From: Apostichopus japonicus
Taxonomy: Eukaryota > Echinodermata > Holothuroidea > Aspidochirotida > Stichopodidae
NCBI RefSeq assembly: GCF_037975245.1
Contig: NC_092578.1
Coordinates: forward strand, 560,001 to 624,000
Reading direction: 5' to 3'
Length of the DNA: 64,000 nucleotides
Positions 1 to 11,111 of this stretch are shown one piece after another (position 1 is the first letter of the stretch; every line of letters begins with the position of its first letter). The notes below the pieces were generated by a model. It did no database searches and was not told the origin of the DNA. It worked only from the letters and a program-made list of their open reading frames with translations. Position numbers and translations under genes: made by a program.

Positions 1-327
1 GCAATATTTCAAGAAGCAGCGTATTCTGCCTTGATGGTATTGGCTAGGTCTCTCTTGAGTCTTGACCTTCTTGCTCAGAAATTGTCTTGTCTTTTTGTGG
101 GAGAAATACTACAATGTATATATATTGAGTCAAGTCTGAATTGAAAATAGACCACAATCTTTGAAAAAGCAAAACATTTAGGCTGTATCAGATGGTTTGC
201 TATGAATCTTTTAATATATTTAGGTTTAATATGTTTCAAATACATGTATGGATGAGTATATATCTTATGTCAGATGTGAGCTGGAATATAGTTAATGTTA
301 ATAATATTGTATTTAATCATTTTTCAG

Positions 328-444
328 GAGCTGAAGAGTCTTATATTTGGCTCTCCTTCTGGATGTTTCAATGAGGAGTGGATGAAACAAGGGTTTCCAT
401 TTAATGACAGACCGGACCTGGAGTTTGGAATTGTACAACACAAG
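328..444 (+). CDS. MINDY4: MINDY4 exon a: start of catalytic domain
   Basis: Acceptor atcatttttcag, donor gtatga; 39 codons, phase 0 on both sides. Encodes [18 protein letters not shown] and [15 protein letters not shown], the segment just before the catalytic Cys box. The preceding 327 bases are intron. Confidence 0.93.
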
Positions 445-3400
445 GTATGATATTAAACACACTGGGTTTGGTGTAATATTGTTACATAACAAATCTGCTG
501 TGTATAGTAAGAAGGCCAATTAGCAAAATCACATATCAACCTTATTACTAAAACATCTCTTAAAGTTGAAAAGAATTCAAATATCACAGTTGGGTTTATT
601 GATATTAGTCAGGAATGGAAAAAGGATATTAAAGTTAGTGACAAGCAATGTTAAACTTATATATGAAGGAATAATATTCCACACTGTTAGTTGTAACCCC
701 TGGCATCTGAATATCTTGTCCCTTACTTAATATATAGTTGATTATATGTAACCTATTTTGATGGCTAAATCCTCCCTTGAATGTTTGCATAGAGGTCACA
801 GTTCTTCTCATCGGTTATTATTTTATGAAAGTGCCACTCTATTTTAGAAATGTTATTAATTATAAAGAAAAACAAAAGACATCGTCAGTTCTTATCCCTG
901 ATGACATCATTCACTCTGTTGTTGTCAAATGCATTGAAAAAATATGTTCTTTAATTAAAACTAAACTTTTCACTTTCATTGTGTGCAAGATGTTTATTTA
1001 TCAGTTTTATGGTGACATAAATGTTGAGAAGGAAAAGGGAAGATAAAATACAGGAGTACTGAAAATATTAACAGTTTAAAAGCAAAGTGAATCACTAACA
1101 CAGTCTTAACCCCCTCTGAATCAATCGTAACTATCACATTTTTGCAAAACATTTTTTGTTTTTTGATGTGAATTGATTTTAAGCAGTCTTTGAAGCAGCA
1201 GTTTTGATTTGGTTGTTATTTTCTAGCTATTTTACCAAATCTAAAGAGTACAACTCAAATTGAGATTGTAACAAAGCAAAGTGAAACATCCTCAAAGGAA
1301 TTTTCACCAAACAACATCAATACTTTTGAGTGTTTCCACACTGTGCTTAACAAATTTTGTTTAGACACTTCATCCTAGTAGTATTAAATACTTGCAAAAT
1401 CAAATCAGATAGTTTACTACAACTATTTACTTTGGTTTCTTCCAGATTTGCAATGAATTGTAGCTTGTCAAACTAATCAGATACTGTATATAGGTGGCAA
1501 TTATGTATTGACTGCTATAAAGAGAAAATATTTATAGTCTTGAATTTCACTGTGGAACAAAATGTTATTGATGTCGTTGTATGTTGACAAAATAGTCCAA
1601 AAGGCAACTTTGGAATGTGCTATGGAAATATTACTTGTTATTTCACTATCCACTATCTAATATTACTCAATTGATGGAATGTTTGGTAGCCCCAGATCAT
1701 TTGTGTAACCAATCAAGCTCTACTAGATCACTCATAAGTATATGACTTTACAATGCATGCTGGTCTACAGGAAGTAAAGCATACTTGTCTACAGGAAATA
1801 AAGCATTGCAGTGTCTTGATCTATGAAACCTGTGATTGTTTTGATATCTCATCTTTAGGGAGGATCCTGTGGAGTGCTGGCATCTGTTCAGGCTTGCTTC
1901 TTACAAAACTTACTTTTCATGGATGATAGGATCATCTCACCTGGTGACCTCCGACCTGGAAAGAGGGAGCAAAACAAGTGTCTCGCAAAAACCCTGGCTA
2001 AAATTCTTTGGCAGTGTGGAAGTGAAAAACGAGTCATTCTATCAATGTGAGTAAATCTAACAACATTTGACTGACAGAAGAGACTGTTGCTTGGAAAAGA
2101 AGCAGACTGTGTCGGTGTGCTTATGTGCAAGAACAAAATAGACGTTGTCATAATTTACTGAGCATAAAATGAAGTATTGCAATATCTTGGAACGTAGCAC
2201 TGTAAAATGCAATAAATGTTTACAGCAAATAATTTGCAATGGTTGTGTGTTGATGAGTTAAGATTGCTATTTTCAGCGTGAATTTATTCCCAGTCTCAGT
2301 ACCTCTTTACTGGTTCCAAGGTTAGGGCTATATGCAGTGTGAATCTATTCCCAGTCTTGGTACCTCTTCACTGGTTCCGAGGTTGTGAGCTATAGCTATA
2401 TTCAGTGTGAATATATTCCCAGTCTCTGTACCTCTTTACTGGTTCCGAGGTTGTGAGCTATAGCTATATGCAGTGTGAATCTATTCCCAGTCTTGGTACC
2501 TCTTTACTGGTTCAAACAAAGAATTATTAAAGTACAAAGTATCGAGTGATTCAGTAAATTGCTAAACTGTAAAATGCATAAGCAGGAACACCTGTGCTAA
2601 ATTTGTTTGTTACACACATTCTGTAGTTACATTAACATACTCAATTTCTATAGCAATTAATGCCTTACACTTATGAGAGGGACTTTGTTCTTTTATAAAT
2701 ATTTTATCATAAAACTCAATAATTAATCCTGTCCTCTCCATACACAATATCTTCTCATTTGTCTTTCCATTTTGAATAAGGACATCAGATGAAAATTTTG
2801 ATTACATTTTTCATTTTTTCTTCTCAAAGGCCATCTGGTAAAGTGCAATTTACAACAGGAGGGAGATACAAGGGTGATAGCTTAACAGAAACTGTGAGTA
2901 GCTTTTTACTGTTGTGTTAGTTGCATACACTTGTGTTAGTTGCTTCTCAGTTAGGCAACTATAAGTGATGTCTCATAGTGTAACATTGACCTTGCAGTGT
3001 TTATTTAGTCAGTGCTTTGATTACAATTGGTGAACATCAATTGTGACTTTTACATGTGATCCACAGAGATGTGCAGCAGTAGCAAACTGCTCAACACGAG
3101 GTGGGGAAAGGACCTAATTGCAATTATCATGTTTCTGTGATATAATCGGCTACCAACATTAAAACTTTAAAACTGGTTTTTTATGTGTTTTGCTGCAGGG
3201 CGACAAATTTCCATATCTTATGGACGGAATAAATCTCTATCTATCTCTATCTATCTATCTATCTACATGGTGTGATATATAATTTACAGTGATTATGTTA
3301 GACCAATCACCTCTTTCCATGGGAATATCTCTGTATGTTAGAGTCGTGATCAATCTTATAAATGATCCCTTACAACATTGACTGCACTCACATATTTAGT

Positions 3401-6400
3401 AGGAAGGAGGTTGTGCCTGCTGGAGGTTGATAGCTACACTGGTTCTGTAGTTTCCCTAAAGGAGATATAAATGGACCTGTGGATATACTTTACTTACATA
3501 AAGTATAAAATAGGTTAGGTTTTGAGGAAGTTTCCTCTAGTGAACATATCCACTGAAACACTACTCTGCTCCATCTGTGGTGAATGAAGTAATTTCAGGA
3601 ATAATAAAAAAAAAAAGATAAAAAAATTCACAAGTCACAAGCTACATATAACCAAATCCACAGACAATTGATCTGGTCAAGACTATAGAGGGCCAGTTTG
3701 CAGTTAGTCATGAGGTCATAAGAGGTCTGTGTAAGGTCTGTAACAGGAATGTTGTACAAATGAGACAGACACCGTAAGAATTGATGCACAAAGTCTTCTA
3801 CTCTTTGTACTAACAGAAGAAATCATTTCAAAGTACTTCAGATGACAGTATTTCCATGGTAACTAATTAAATTATTGTTTTTTTTATATTTATAGTTGAT
3901 GCTTTATCACTTTACAAGTTTACCTGACCTGGAAGAATATCTCAACGTAAATATTGGCTTCTTCATCAATCCTACGGGAAATGGCGTAGTAGTCTTCTTG
4001 TACTCTGTCATCTTCTCAAAGTCTCTGGAAGGGTAATTATCATTTCCTTTCATGTCGATATGACTCCAAGGTAAATTTTAACTGTATTTGTAGCAGACAA
4101 AACTTAATCAAGGAAGAAGAATGAAAGGACAATAAAAAAAAAGTAAATGAGAAAAATTGTGGAAAAATACATTGTGGCTGTTGCAACTTGTGTAGGTCAC
4201 ACAAATAATAGTTTTGTGCATGACTTTGTTCTGTAAAAATCTCTGGAAGTATATACCTTACCGTTAGCCATATCATAATATACGGAGGCACCACCTGTTG
4301 ACTAATATATGACCTGTTGGCTATTTCAATGTTACATAATTCATTTATGTAAAACCGGTTGGTCTGGTGATAGCAGGCTGATTACTAAGTGGCTTTTTGC
4401 AAGGAGAAGCCTCTTACTAAGGATTTATCTTGTTCTGCCCTAAGGTTTAGGGATAATTGAACGAGTCATTTGAATATTTTAAGCTTAAAGTTAGTTTGAA
4501 TAATTACAGTTAGGGGCAAATTCTTATGTCGTATTCCTTGCCTAAGGTTCAAATTCCCACTTGATTATACATTGCATAAATTGGCCTGTATACTTCAATT
4601 GTTGTTTATATAACCCTGTGGTGATAATCAACAATATTACCCATATGACTGTTATCTCTCCCAACTAAATAGCTAAAGCTGTGGGCTAAAGGTTTATTCT
4701 CACTTTAAAATATTACAGATGGACAATCAAATTAAAACTGAACATCTTGATCAGTGATGTTAATGACAATTAAGCAAACATTCTTTGCTACTGATGATTG
4801 GAATTAGTTCCTCATAACATACATTCTTATAATTTGGTCTGCATATGGAGGTAGCCATATACCTGTCATGTTTGACAACTTTGATATAAGCTGTAGGTGA
4901 ACAGGTTATTCTCAACTAGAAACATCAAATAGGTTAAGTCACTCTACATAAATTCAAATCTTCATCAATGAGGTTAAGAAATTGTAAAAGGACAATCATT
5001 CACTAGCCATCATTGCCACAATGATAATAATACCACAAAGGACTTATATGTTCTATATCAATGGTTTATTAGTTGCCACCACATCCAATCTATAGGTTTG
5101 TCATGCTAGTTAAGAGTTTTTGTAAATTTCGTACATTTCTGTGCAATCTATATATTTGCCATGCTAGCTTGCTGTGAAACTCAGCTACCCTTAGATCATG
5201 TGAATGTTGTACATTTCTGTGCTTGACTTGGCATCAGAATAAGTCTTCAACATCGGTGTATATTTCTGTTGGTTATAAATGTATGTATTATTAAAGGAAT
5301 TGTCTGGTGGAAGATTTTGATACATTGTCTTTGTAGTTATTATTTTTCTCTTTCTAACCATGTAAAAATTGTCCCCATTCGACGTTTTCTTCTTGTAGAA
5401 ATCTGGTTTTCAAATTCACCAGTTTCTCACCAAAAGTACCGTTTGTTCGAACGCTTCAATATGGTGATTGACGTAGTGCTTGCAGATAGGCAAAACAGGC
5501 GACTTGAAGTTAGCACTCCCAATTCCGCAGCAAATAAACTCACGTGTAAGCACATTGGATTGCCTCATATATATAACGTACATACTCGCGAACGTATATA
5601 CTACCATGCTCAGTTGGTGTACTTGTATAGCGTTACACATAGTACACTCACACTCAAACCACAGTTCATTAACTGTTCTTCGAAATCGCTGAAATAAAAT
5701 TCACGGATCAAATTAACAGTAAAAGGAAACTTGTAAAGTATTCGTTAAACCGAAAGATGAAACTTGGCGGAATCGATGTCATCGCAGAACTGTCCGATTG
5801 TAAACGTTAGAGTAGGCTATACACGCGAACATTCTTCGCGCTGGAGCTGGATACCGCGATTTGTAAACAACGAAGAGCCTGCTGTTAAAACTTATCTTGT
5901 GTTTCACAAAGACCACGAAACCACCGATCTACTACATATATGGCGGCTTAAGGAGTTTTTTAAATCATATCTAATTTATAAGAAATTTCACCGGAAATTA
6001 TTGAAGAAATTGATCGAATCGTTGTCAGAGCAGAATGTAGCACTAAGAAGCTTAGGCTTCGCAGAACTGTCCGATTGTCAACGTTTGAGTATAGCCTACA
6101 TGCGAACATTTTTCGCGTTGGAGCTGGATAGCGCGATGTATAGCCTGAACAACTCAGAGTCTGCTGTTAAAATTTACCTTGTGTTACACAAAGACCACGG
6201 AACCACCGATCAAGTACATGGCGGCTTAAGGAGTTTTTGAAAACATATCTAATTTTAAAGAAATTTCACCGGAAATTAAGGAAGAAATTTATCTGTATAC
6301 AAACGCTGTTTTTGTTGTGATTACTGTATAGGTACTGTGCGGAGGGTGGGTTATGACGCAATCTGCTATGGCAGAGCTGACGTCACGTATTGTACTGTTC

Positions 6401-9400
6401 AAATCATATTTGAAATGTCTATCCATAACGATTAAAAAATCGTTTCTCTGTCAAACGCAACATTAGCGTTCTCATACTTTGACAACATGTTTGGAAAATT
6501 ATTTACTATTTTTTAAGCTAACTTCTTTGGGCCACCAGACAATCCTTTTAAGTTTGGTTTACATTTCTTGAAATCACCTTAGTTACCATCCAGTGTTTGT
6601 TTCTTCTTCAATCTGTTTGTAGAATAATTGATGAGATGGATGAACCTACCAATCAACTCATGGGCCATCATAATTACTGTACACAGGTAAAATATAAAAA
6701 AAACATGAAAATACATCCACAACCTGCTCCCCCTTTTAAAGAAAAAGAAAGTTAGAACATGGCTGCGGTGTTAAAGATGCACTTTTTCCTCTCTCACTGA
6801 AACATGTTTCCAAACATTTGTAGTAAAGTAAGTAATGATATGATCTTATTTTGAGCTTGTGGAGCAATTAATTCCAGTAAAACACACATTGAGCAGACCA
6901 ACAAGGAATTGTTAAAATGATTTGTGACAGCAAAAGGTCATATTGATTAGCTCATTTTGATTAGTTAATTGGTTGATTAGTTATCTTCAGTGTTCTAGTT
7001 TTATAGCAAGCTGAATCTGTGTCACACCAGGTTTGTACTGATCAAAATCTTTTAATGACTGACATTTATGTTGGAAAAGGTGTATTCCCTCCAGGACAAT
7101 CTTTGGTGAGTTCTTGGGTTAGTTAAGATTCAAATGATTCTAGATTAGCAGTTGTATATCATACATGTTGAATGTTAGAGGACAGTATCAAAGAACTGTG
7201 AAGATGTTTTATAGCAAAGAAGGGAGGGACAGAGGGAGGGACACAGGAAGGGATGGGAAAGATAAGATGAGGCACAGAGGAACGGACACAGGAAGGGGAA
7301 AGGTGAGATGAGGCACAGAGGGAGAACTTAACATGACTATTTATGGTAATATCTAATGCAAGCTGTGTCTTATCGGGCTGTGTTCAATGCATTCTGTGTT
7401 CCATTGCATTCTGTGTCTCACGCAGGCTGTGTCTTACGCAGGCTGTGTCTTATGCAGGCTGTCTAATGCAGGCTGTGTCTAATGCAGCCTGTGTCTAATG
7501 CAGCCTGTGTCTTATGCAGGCTGTCTCATGCAGGCTGTCTAATGCAGGCTGTGTCTAATGCAGCCTGTGTCTAATGCAGCCTGTGTCTTATGCAGGCTGT
7601 CTCATGCAGGCTGTCTCATGCAGGCTGTGTCTAATGCAGCCTGTGTCTAATGCAGACTGTGTCTTATGCAGGCTGTCTAATGCAGGCTGTGTCTAATGCA
7701 GGCTGTGTCTAATGCGGGCTGTGTCTAATGTAGGCTGTGTCTAATGTAGGCTGTGTCTTATGCAGGCTGTGTCTTATGTAGGCTGTGTCTTATGCAGGCT
7801 GTGTCTTATGCAGGCTGTCTAATGCAGGCTGTGTCTAATGCAGCCTGTGTCTAAATGCAATCCTATTTACACACTATATGTAATACACTGTTTGGTATTG
7901 TCTATAGCTATGTGTATCACTATCTGTGTTACTATTTACACTGTGATGTATTTAGTCATATTCAAACACTTCCACGACAACATTAAAAAGCTGTAAAACA
8001 CATGTGGATATATCTCTTTGCAGGAAATGGTTAATCTAATATTGACTGGGAGGGCAGTGTCTAATGTCTTCAATGATATCATGGAACTGGACTCTGGGAC
8101 AGGTCCTAAGTGCATTCTGAAAGGTCTCAATAAACGCAGCGATGTTGGCCTGCTGTCATTATTTGAACATTACGGTTCCTGTAAGGTATGAATAATTTGC
8201 CAGTATTTGTTATCATAATGACATAAATGTGTTTGTAATTTGAGGACTGGTCACATGATACTCGTTGAAGATGGCTTCAGTAGAATTGAGTGTGAAGGTG
8301 ACATATTTGTGTTTGCAGAGTTTCTTTAGGATGAGCTGGGTGGGTTGTTTGTACCAGGTACTGCATCTTTACCTAGGCTGCAGCCTGACCAATCACTTGT
8401 TGAGATAAAGCCTGTTGGAGTAGTTGGCCCCTCTGTTGTGTCTTCATGAGTTTCAGGGGAGGCTTGGCCAAGGTGACAGTTACTGAACTGTTATTGATAC
8501 ATGTGAAAGGTAATACTTGATGCTAACAAACTGAGGACAATTTAAGGTTGATGTTTAGATTCTTTTGAGAAATGTCCTGCCTTGTGTTTACTGTATGTTT
8601 GAAATGAATGTGATAGTATATAATACTCTGTAATCAGCAGGTGGATGAGTAAGATTAGAGGTATGGAGGTGAATATCCTGCCAAAGGCCCTCAATGCTTT
8701 AGATACAACATTGTGTATGAGTAAAAACAGTAAAATACACAAAGTGGGATTTGAAAATGATAATATTCTGTACCTTTTTAGCAGTAACTTCATTGAAAGG
8801 TAAAAGATAACATAAGTAGGGAAGAGAGTAATAGGTGGAAATGTGTTATTTTTACCAGAATTGTTAGATCATTAAAGGCCTCATAAATCACCTGGGTATA
8901 CCACCATATATTAGGAACCCATTAACTCACTCCAATTTGCATGTCTTCTTGAAATCAGGATAAAAAAGAAGAACAAGTCTATAAATGTTCAATATTGTTT
9001 ATTAAGGGCTGCAACATGCTCAGTGATACTATTCATACAAGTGTCAATGTCAAATATAAGCAAAGCTGATTTAAGTTATTATGAATTTTACTTTACTTTT
9101 AAGATATGTTATGTGAATCTCTGATGAAGGTATTGTTGTTGGCTCAAGTTTTATTTATGTCTGATTAAGGACAATCATGATCTTTTGTTATTACTGATAC
9201 TGAGTAAGAAACCAAATATTCAGTATTTTACTTAAAATCCTTCTCCACTGGAAACCTCTTAGGAGAGTAAGAAGGTAAATGGAAACAGTCAAACGGGAAC
9301 AGTATCTTAAAACAGGGTATTTTAGTTTTCTCCTGTCAAACACTGGAGTAAACTTTAACTACACATAACCATGACAACCCCCTTTCCCTTTTGTCTACAG

Positions 9401-11107
9401 GTGGGAAGTTATTACAAAACTCCTCGCCTCCCTGTTTGGGTCATTTGCAGTGAGAGTCACTTCAGTGTCCTGTTTAGCCTCAAGAGAAATCTCTTGAGCG
9501 ACTGGAAGGCGGAAAGAAACTTTGACCTCTACTACTATGATGGGTTATCCAATCAGGAAGAAGCAATCCGATTATCCGTCAGTAAGTTTGCATATGTGAA
9601 AAGTTGTTCTTCAGGAAAAGTTTTACACAGAAATAATTTCATAGCCTGCCATTCTTCAGTTACTAGAGATATTCATGATCCTGATTAATTGCAGCAACAA
9701 GTTGAACTTGTTGAACTTGTCCAGATTGAATTTTGAATCATTCTAAACAGTCAAACTTTTGTCATTACAACATACTCTTAATTAACCTGGAGTCTTAACT
9801 AGTTTTCTGTCAATGTTTTCATTTCCATTGTTAGTCTATAATATACCTAACTGTAACTTGTTGGAAGTTTTGTCACCATAACTTACTCTTCATTTAACTA
9901 GTCTTAAAAAGTTTTATAATAATCAGCATTGATTCCTTGAAATTACATTAAGAGGTATCCATTTGACCAGCATCAAGTACATCTCAATTTGTGAGAATAT
10001 TTCTCAAGTTTTTACATTTGTAGGTACAATTCCTGACTGTTTATCGTTAGAGCTAACCCACCATGTCCTCAGTTTAATCAGCCATTATTTAATTAGCATT
10101 TCTGTTTCTTGTAGACACCATAGCATCATGTCCTCCTTCTGATGATGGTGATTTGGTGCCACCGTTGGAACATTGCATAAGAACCAAGTAAGTTCTTAAT
10201 TTGTTAGATTCAGAATCTGCATGAGTCTCTCTGAAGCAAGTAATTAGAAGCAAGCCAAACGATTGATATATTCTAATAATATAGTTTTCTGTTACACATT
10301 TCTTCTTCAGAGCAAAGTTTGGTGTGACTAGAAAATTGTGACTGTTTTCAATCTACTTTAGATTCGTACACATCATTTTCCAGATGATCGGACTGAAGTT
10401 TAAACCTTTTATATTTAATGTTCAGTTTGTAAGATTTAAGAATGTTCGCTGAATAGTTCACGATACTATAAATGAGGCCGATTGTCACCTGTCCTGGTTC
10501 AGGGCACTAGGGGCCAGATTAGATCATATGTCCCTTAAGTATGCAATCCCACTTGATAACAAATAAGATTAGTCTCAAACACCAAAGTTCTAATATTTCA
10601 AACTACTTGTATGGCCGGGAATATTGATCCGAGGCCCTCCTCTTGGTTTGTTTTGTTTAAACATATAAGCAGGTTGTGTTCAGGAAGGTTAAAGTAGGTT
10701 ATGTTATGAGAGGAGTAAATAGTAGTAATGAAGATGATGGTGATTTTCCAATTTAATATGCCTTGACCACCCTTTCATGAAATCAGCCAGCCAGTTCATA
10801 AACATCTTGTACAAAAGTATGTAAATCACAAAGTAACTGACTAGGTAGTAGGTAATACAGTATTGAAAGTACTGAAAAAACAAGAAAGAGAAGTATAGAT
10901 GAGAACTAGTGGGAACAATGTTATAGACTACTGTAAGGATGGCAGCCATGCAAGAAACCACCTACCTATATGCAAGCTATATGCAGTGTTATTCTAATTT
11001 AATTTACCTGTCGTATAGACCTAGGTTTAATGTAGGTGATTATTGATTTGCCATGCAGGTGGCCAGATGCATTGATTGATTGGAATGGAACAGAGCCAAT
11101 ACTTTGA
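328..11107 (+). CDS. MINDY4: MINDY-4 (FAM188B)-like ubiquitin hydrolase, C-terminal catalytic region, 9 exons, 5' partial
   Basis: Exons 328-444, 1859-2046, 2830-2893, 3896-4032, 6623-6686, 8024-8185, 9401-9581, 10115-10187 and 11059-11107 join in phase into 344 codons plus TGA, each bounded by AG and GT. Visible landmarks are the start of the catalytic domain ([17 protein letters not shown]), the Cys box [45 protein letters not shown], the His motif [35 protein letters not shown] and the terminal WNGTEPIL. Family members are cysteine deubiquitinases selective for K48-linked ubiquitin chains. The inferred catalytic Cys codon is 1868-1870 and the His codon 9458-9460. The non-catalytic N-terminal half must lie left of the window. 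The residue before the catalytic Cys is Ser where I recall Pro in vertebrate homologues. MINDY-3 is the alternative paralogue, but the C-terminus fits MINDY-4 better. Family assignment is very secure, paralogue likely. Confidence 0.95.
1859..2046 (+). CDS. MINDY4: MINDY4 exon b: catalytic cysteine box
   Basis: Acceptor atctttag, donor gtgagt; 188 bases, leaves in phase 2. Begins [11 protein letters not shown] with the inferred nucleophile Cys at 1868-1870 and continues through [19 protein letters not shown] to [10 protein letters not shown]. Confidence 0.95.
2265..2516. repeat. 68-bp minisatellite, about 3.6 copies
   Basis: Direct repeats of a 68-bp unit beginning cagtgtgaatctattcccag and ending gagctatagctatatg, with a few substitutions per copy. 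It lies inside the intron after the catalytic-Cys exon of MINDY4. Confidence 0.9.
2830..2893 (+). CDS. MINDY4: MINDY4 exon c
   Basis: 64 bases after acceptor ttctcaaag, before donor gtgagt. Completes a Met codon and encodes [28 protein letters not shown] followed by an acidic stretch is typical of this position in the family. Confidence 0.88.
3234..3265. repeat. (CTAT)n microsatellite
   Basis: A short run of CTAT units with one interruption, in a MINDY4 intron. Confidence 0.85.
3896..4032 (+). CDS. MINDY4: MINDY4 exon d
   Basis: 137 bases after a T-rich acceptor (tttatatttatag), before donor gtaatt. Encodes [17 protein letters not shown], then a hydrophobic core segment [18 protein letters not shown]. 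Confidence 0.9.
5291..6551. mobile_element. 1.26-kb inverted-repeat DNA element flanked by TTAA, non-autonomous
   Basis: Left end ttaaaggaattgtctggtgg (5291-5310) and right end ccaccagacaatccttttaa (6532-6551) are near-perfect inverted repeats, each ending in TTAA, the target type of piggyBac-like elements. A block of about 240 bp is tandemly duplicated inside (starting about 5783 and 6060, offset 277 bp, diverged). Open frames of 142 and 158 codons (5269-5697, 5764-6240) run through it, but the second simply spans the duplication and neither resembles a transposase. It sits in the intron between MINDY4 exons d and e. Class assignment is inference. Confidence 0.65.
6378..6385. promoter_or_regulatory. 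palindromic CRE (TGACGTCA)
   Basis: A perfect CREB/ATF consensus octamer, followed at once by cgt, inside the TTAA-flanked element in a MINDY4 intron. Binding is not shown. Confidence 0.3.
6623..6686 (+). CDS. MINDY4: MINDY4 exon e
   Basis: 64 bases after acceptor atctgtttgtag, before donor gtaaaa. Encodes [20 protein letters not shown]; the HNYCTQ ending leads straight into EMVNLILTG of the next exon, a family hallmark. Confidence 0.92.
7200..7330. repeat. purine-rich G/A tract with loose tandem units
   Basis: Repeats of the type gggagggacacaggaaggg and gatgaggcacagagg in a MINDY4 intron, just upstream of the 16-bp minisatellite. Confidence 0.7.
7370..7856. repeat. minisatellite of 14-16-bp units, about 30 copies
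   Basis: Tandem units of aatgcaggctgtgtct with shorter variants (catgcaggctgtct) and cagcctg/caggctg alternation, filling much of the intron before MINDY4 exon f. The array ends about 170 bp before the splice acceptor. Confidence 0.95.
8024..8185 (+). CDS. MINDY4: MINDY4 exon f
   Basis: 162 bases, 54 codons in phase 0, acceptor tctctttgcag, donor gtatga. Encodes [18 protein letters not shown] and [18 protein letters not shown], strongly conserved in MINDY-4 proteins. Confidence 0.95.
9401..9581 (+). CDS. MINDY4: MINDY4 exon g: catalytic histidine motif
   Basis: 181 bases, acceptor ttttgtctacag, donor gtaagt. Encodes [19 protein letters not shown] with the inferred catalytic His at 9458-9460, then [18 protein letters not shown]. 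Confidence 0.96.
10115..10187 (+). CDS. MINDY4: MINDY4 exon h
   Basis: 73 bases, acceptor tctgtttcttgtag, donor gtaagt. Encodes the acidic linker [30 protein letters not shown] is conserved near the C-terminus of MINDY-4. Confidence 0.93.
11059..11107 (+). CDS. MINDY4: MINDY4 terminal coding exon
   Basis: After acceptor gccatgcag the exon completes Lys and encodes [15 protein letters not shown], then TGA at 11105-11107. The W.GA..WNG.[DE]PIL ending matches the family terminus. Confidence 0.93.
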
Positions 11108-11111
11108 CTCG

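Noticed and set aside
5269-6240. Open frames of 142 and 158 codons as genes
   Set aside because: They lie in an inverted-repeat element within a MINDY4 intron. The second spans an internal DNA duplication, and no domain is recognisable.
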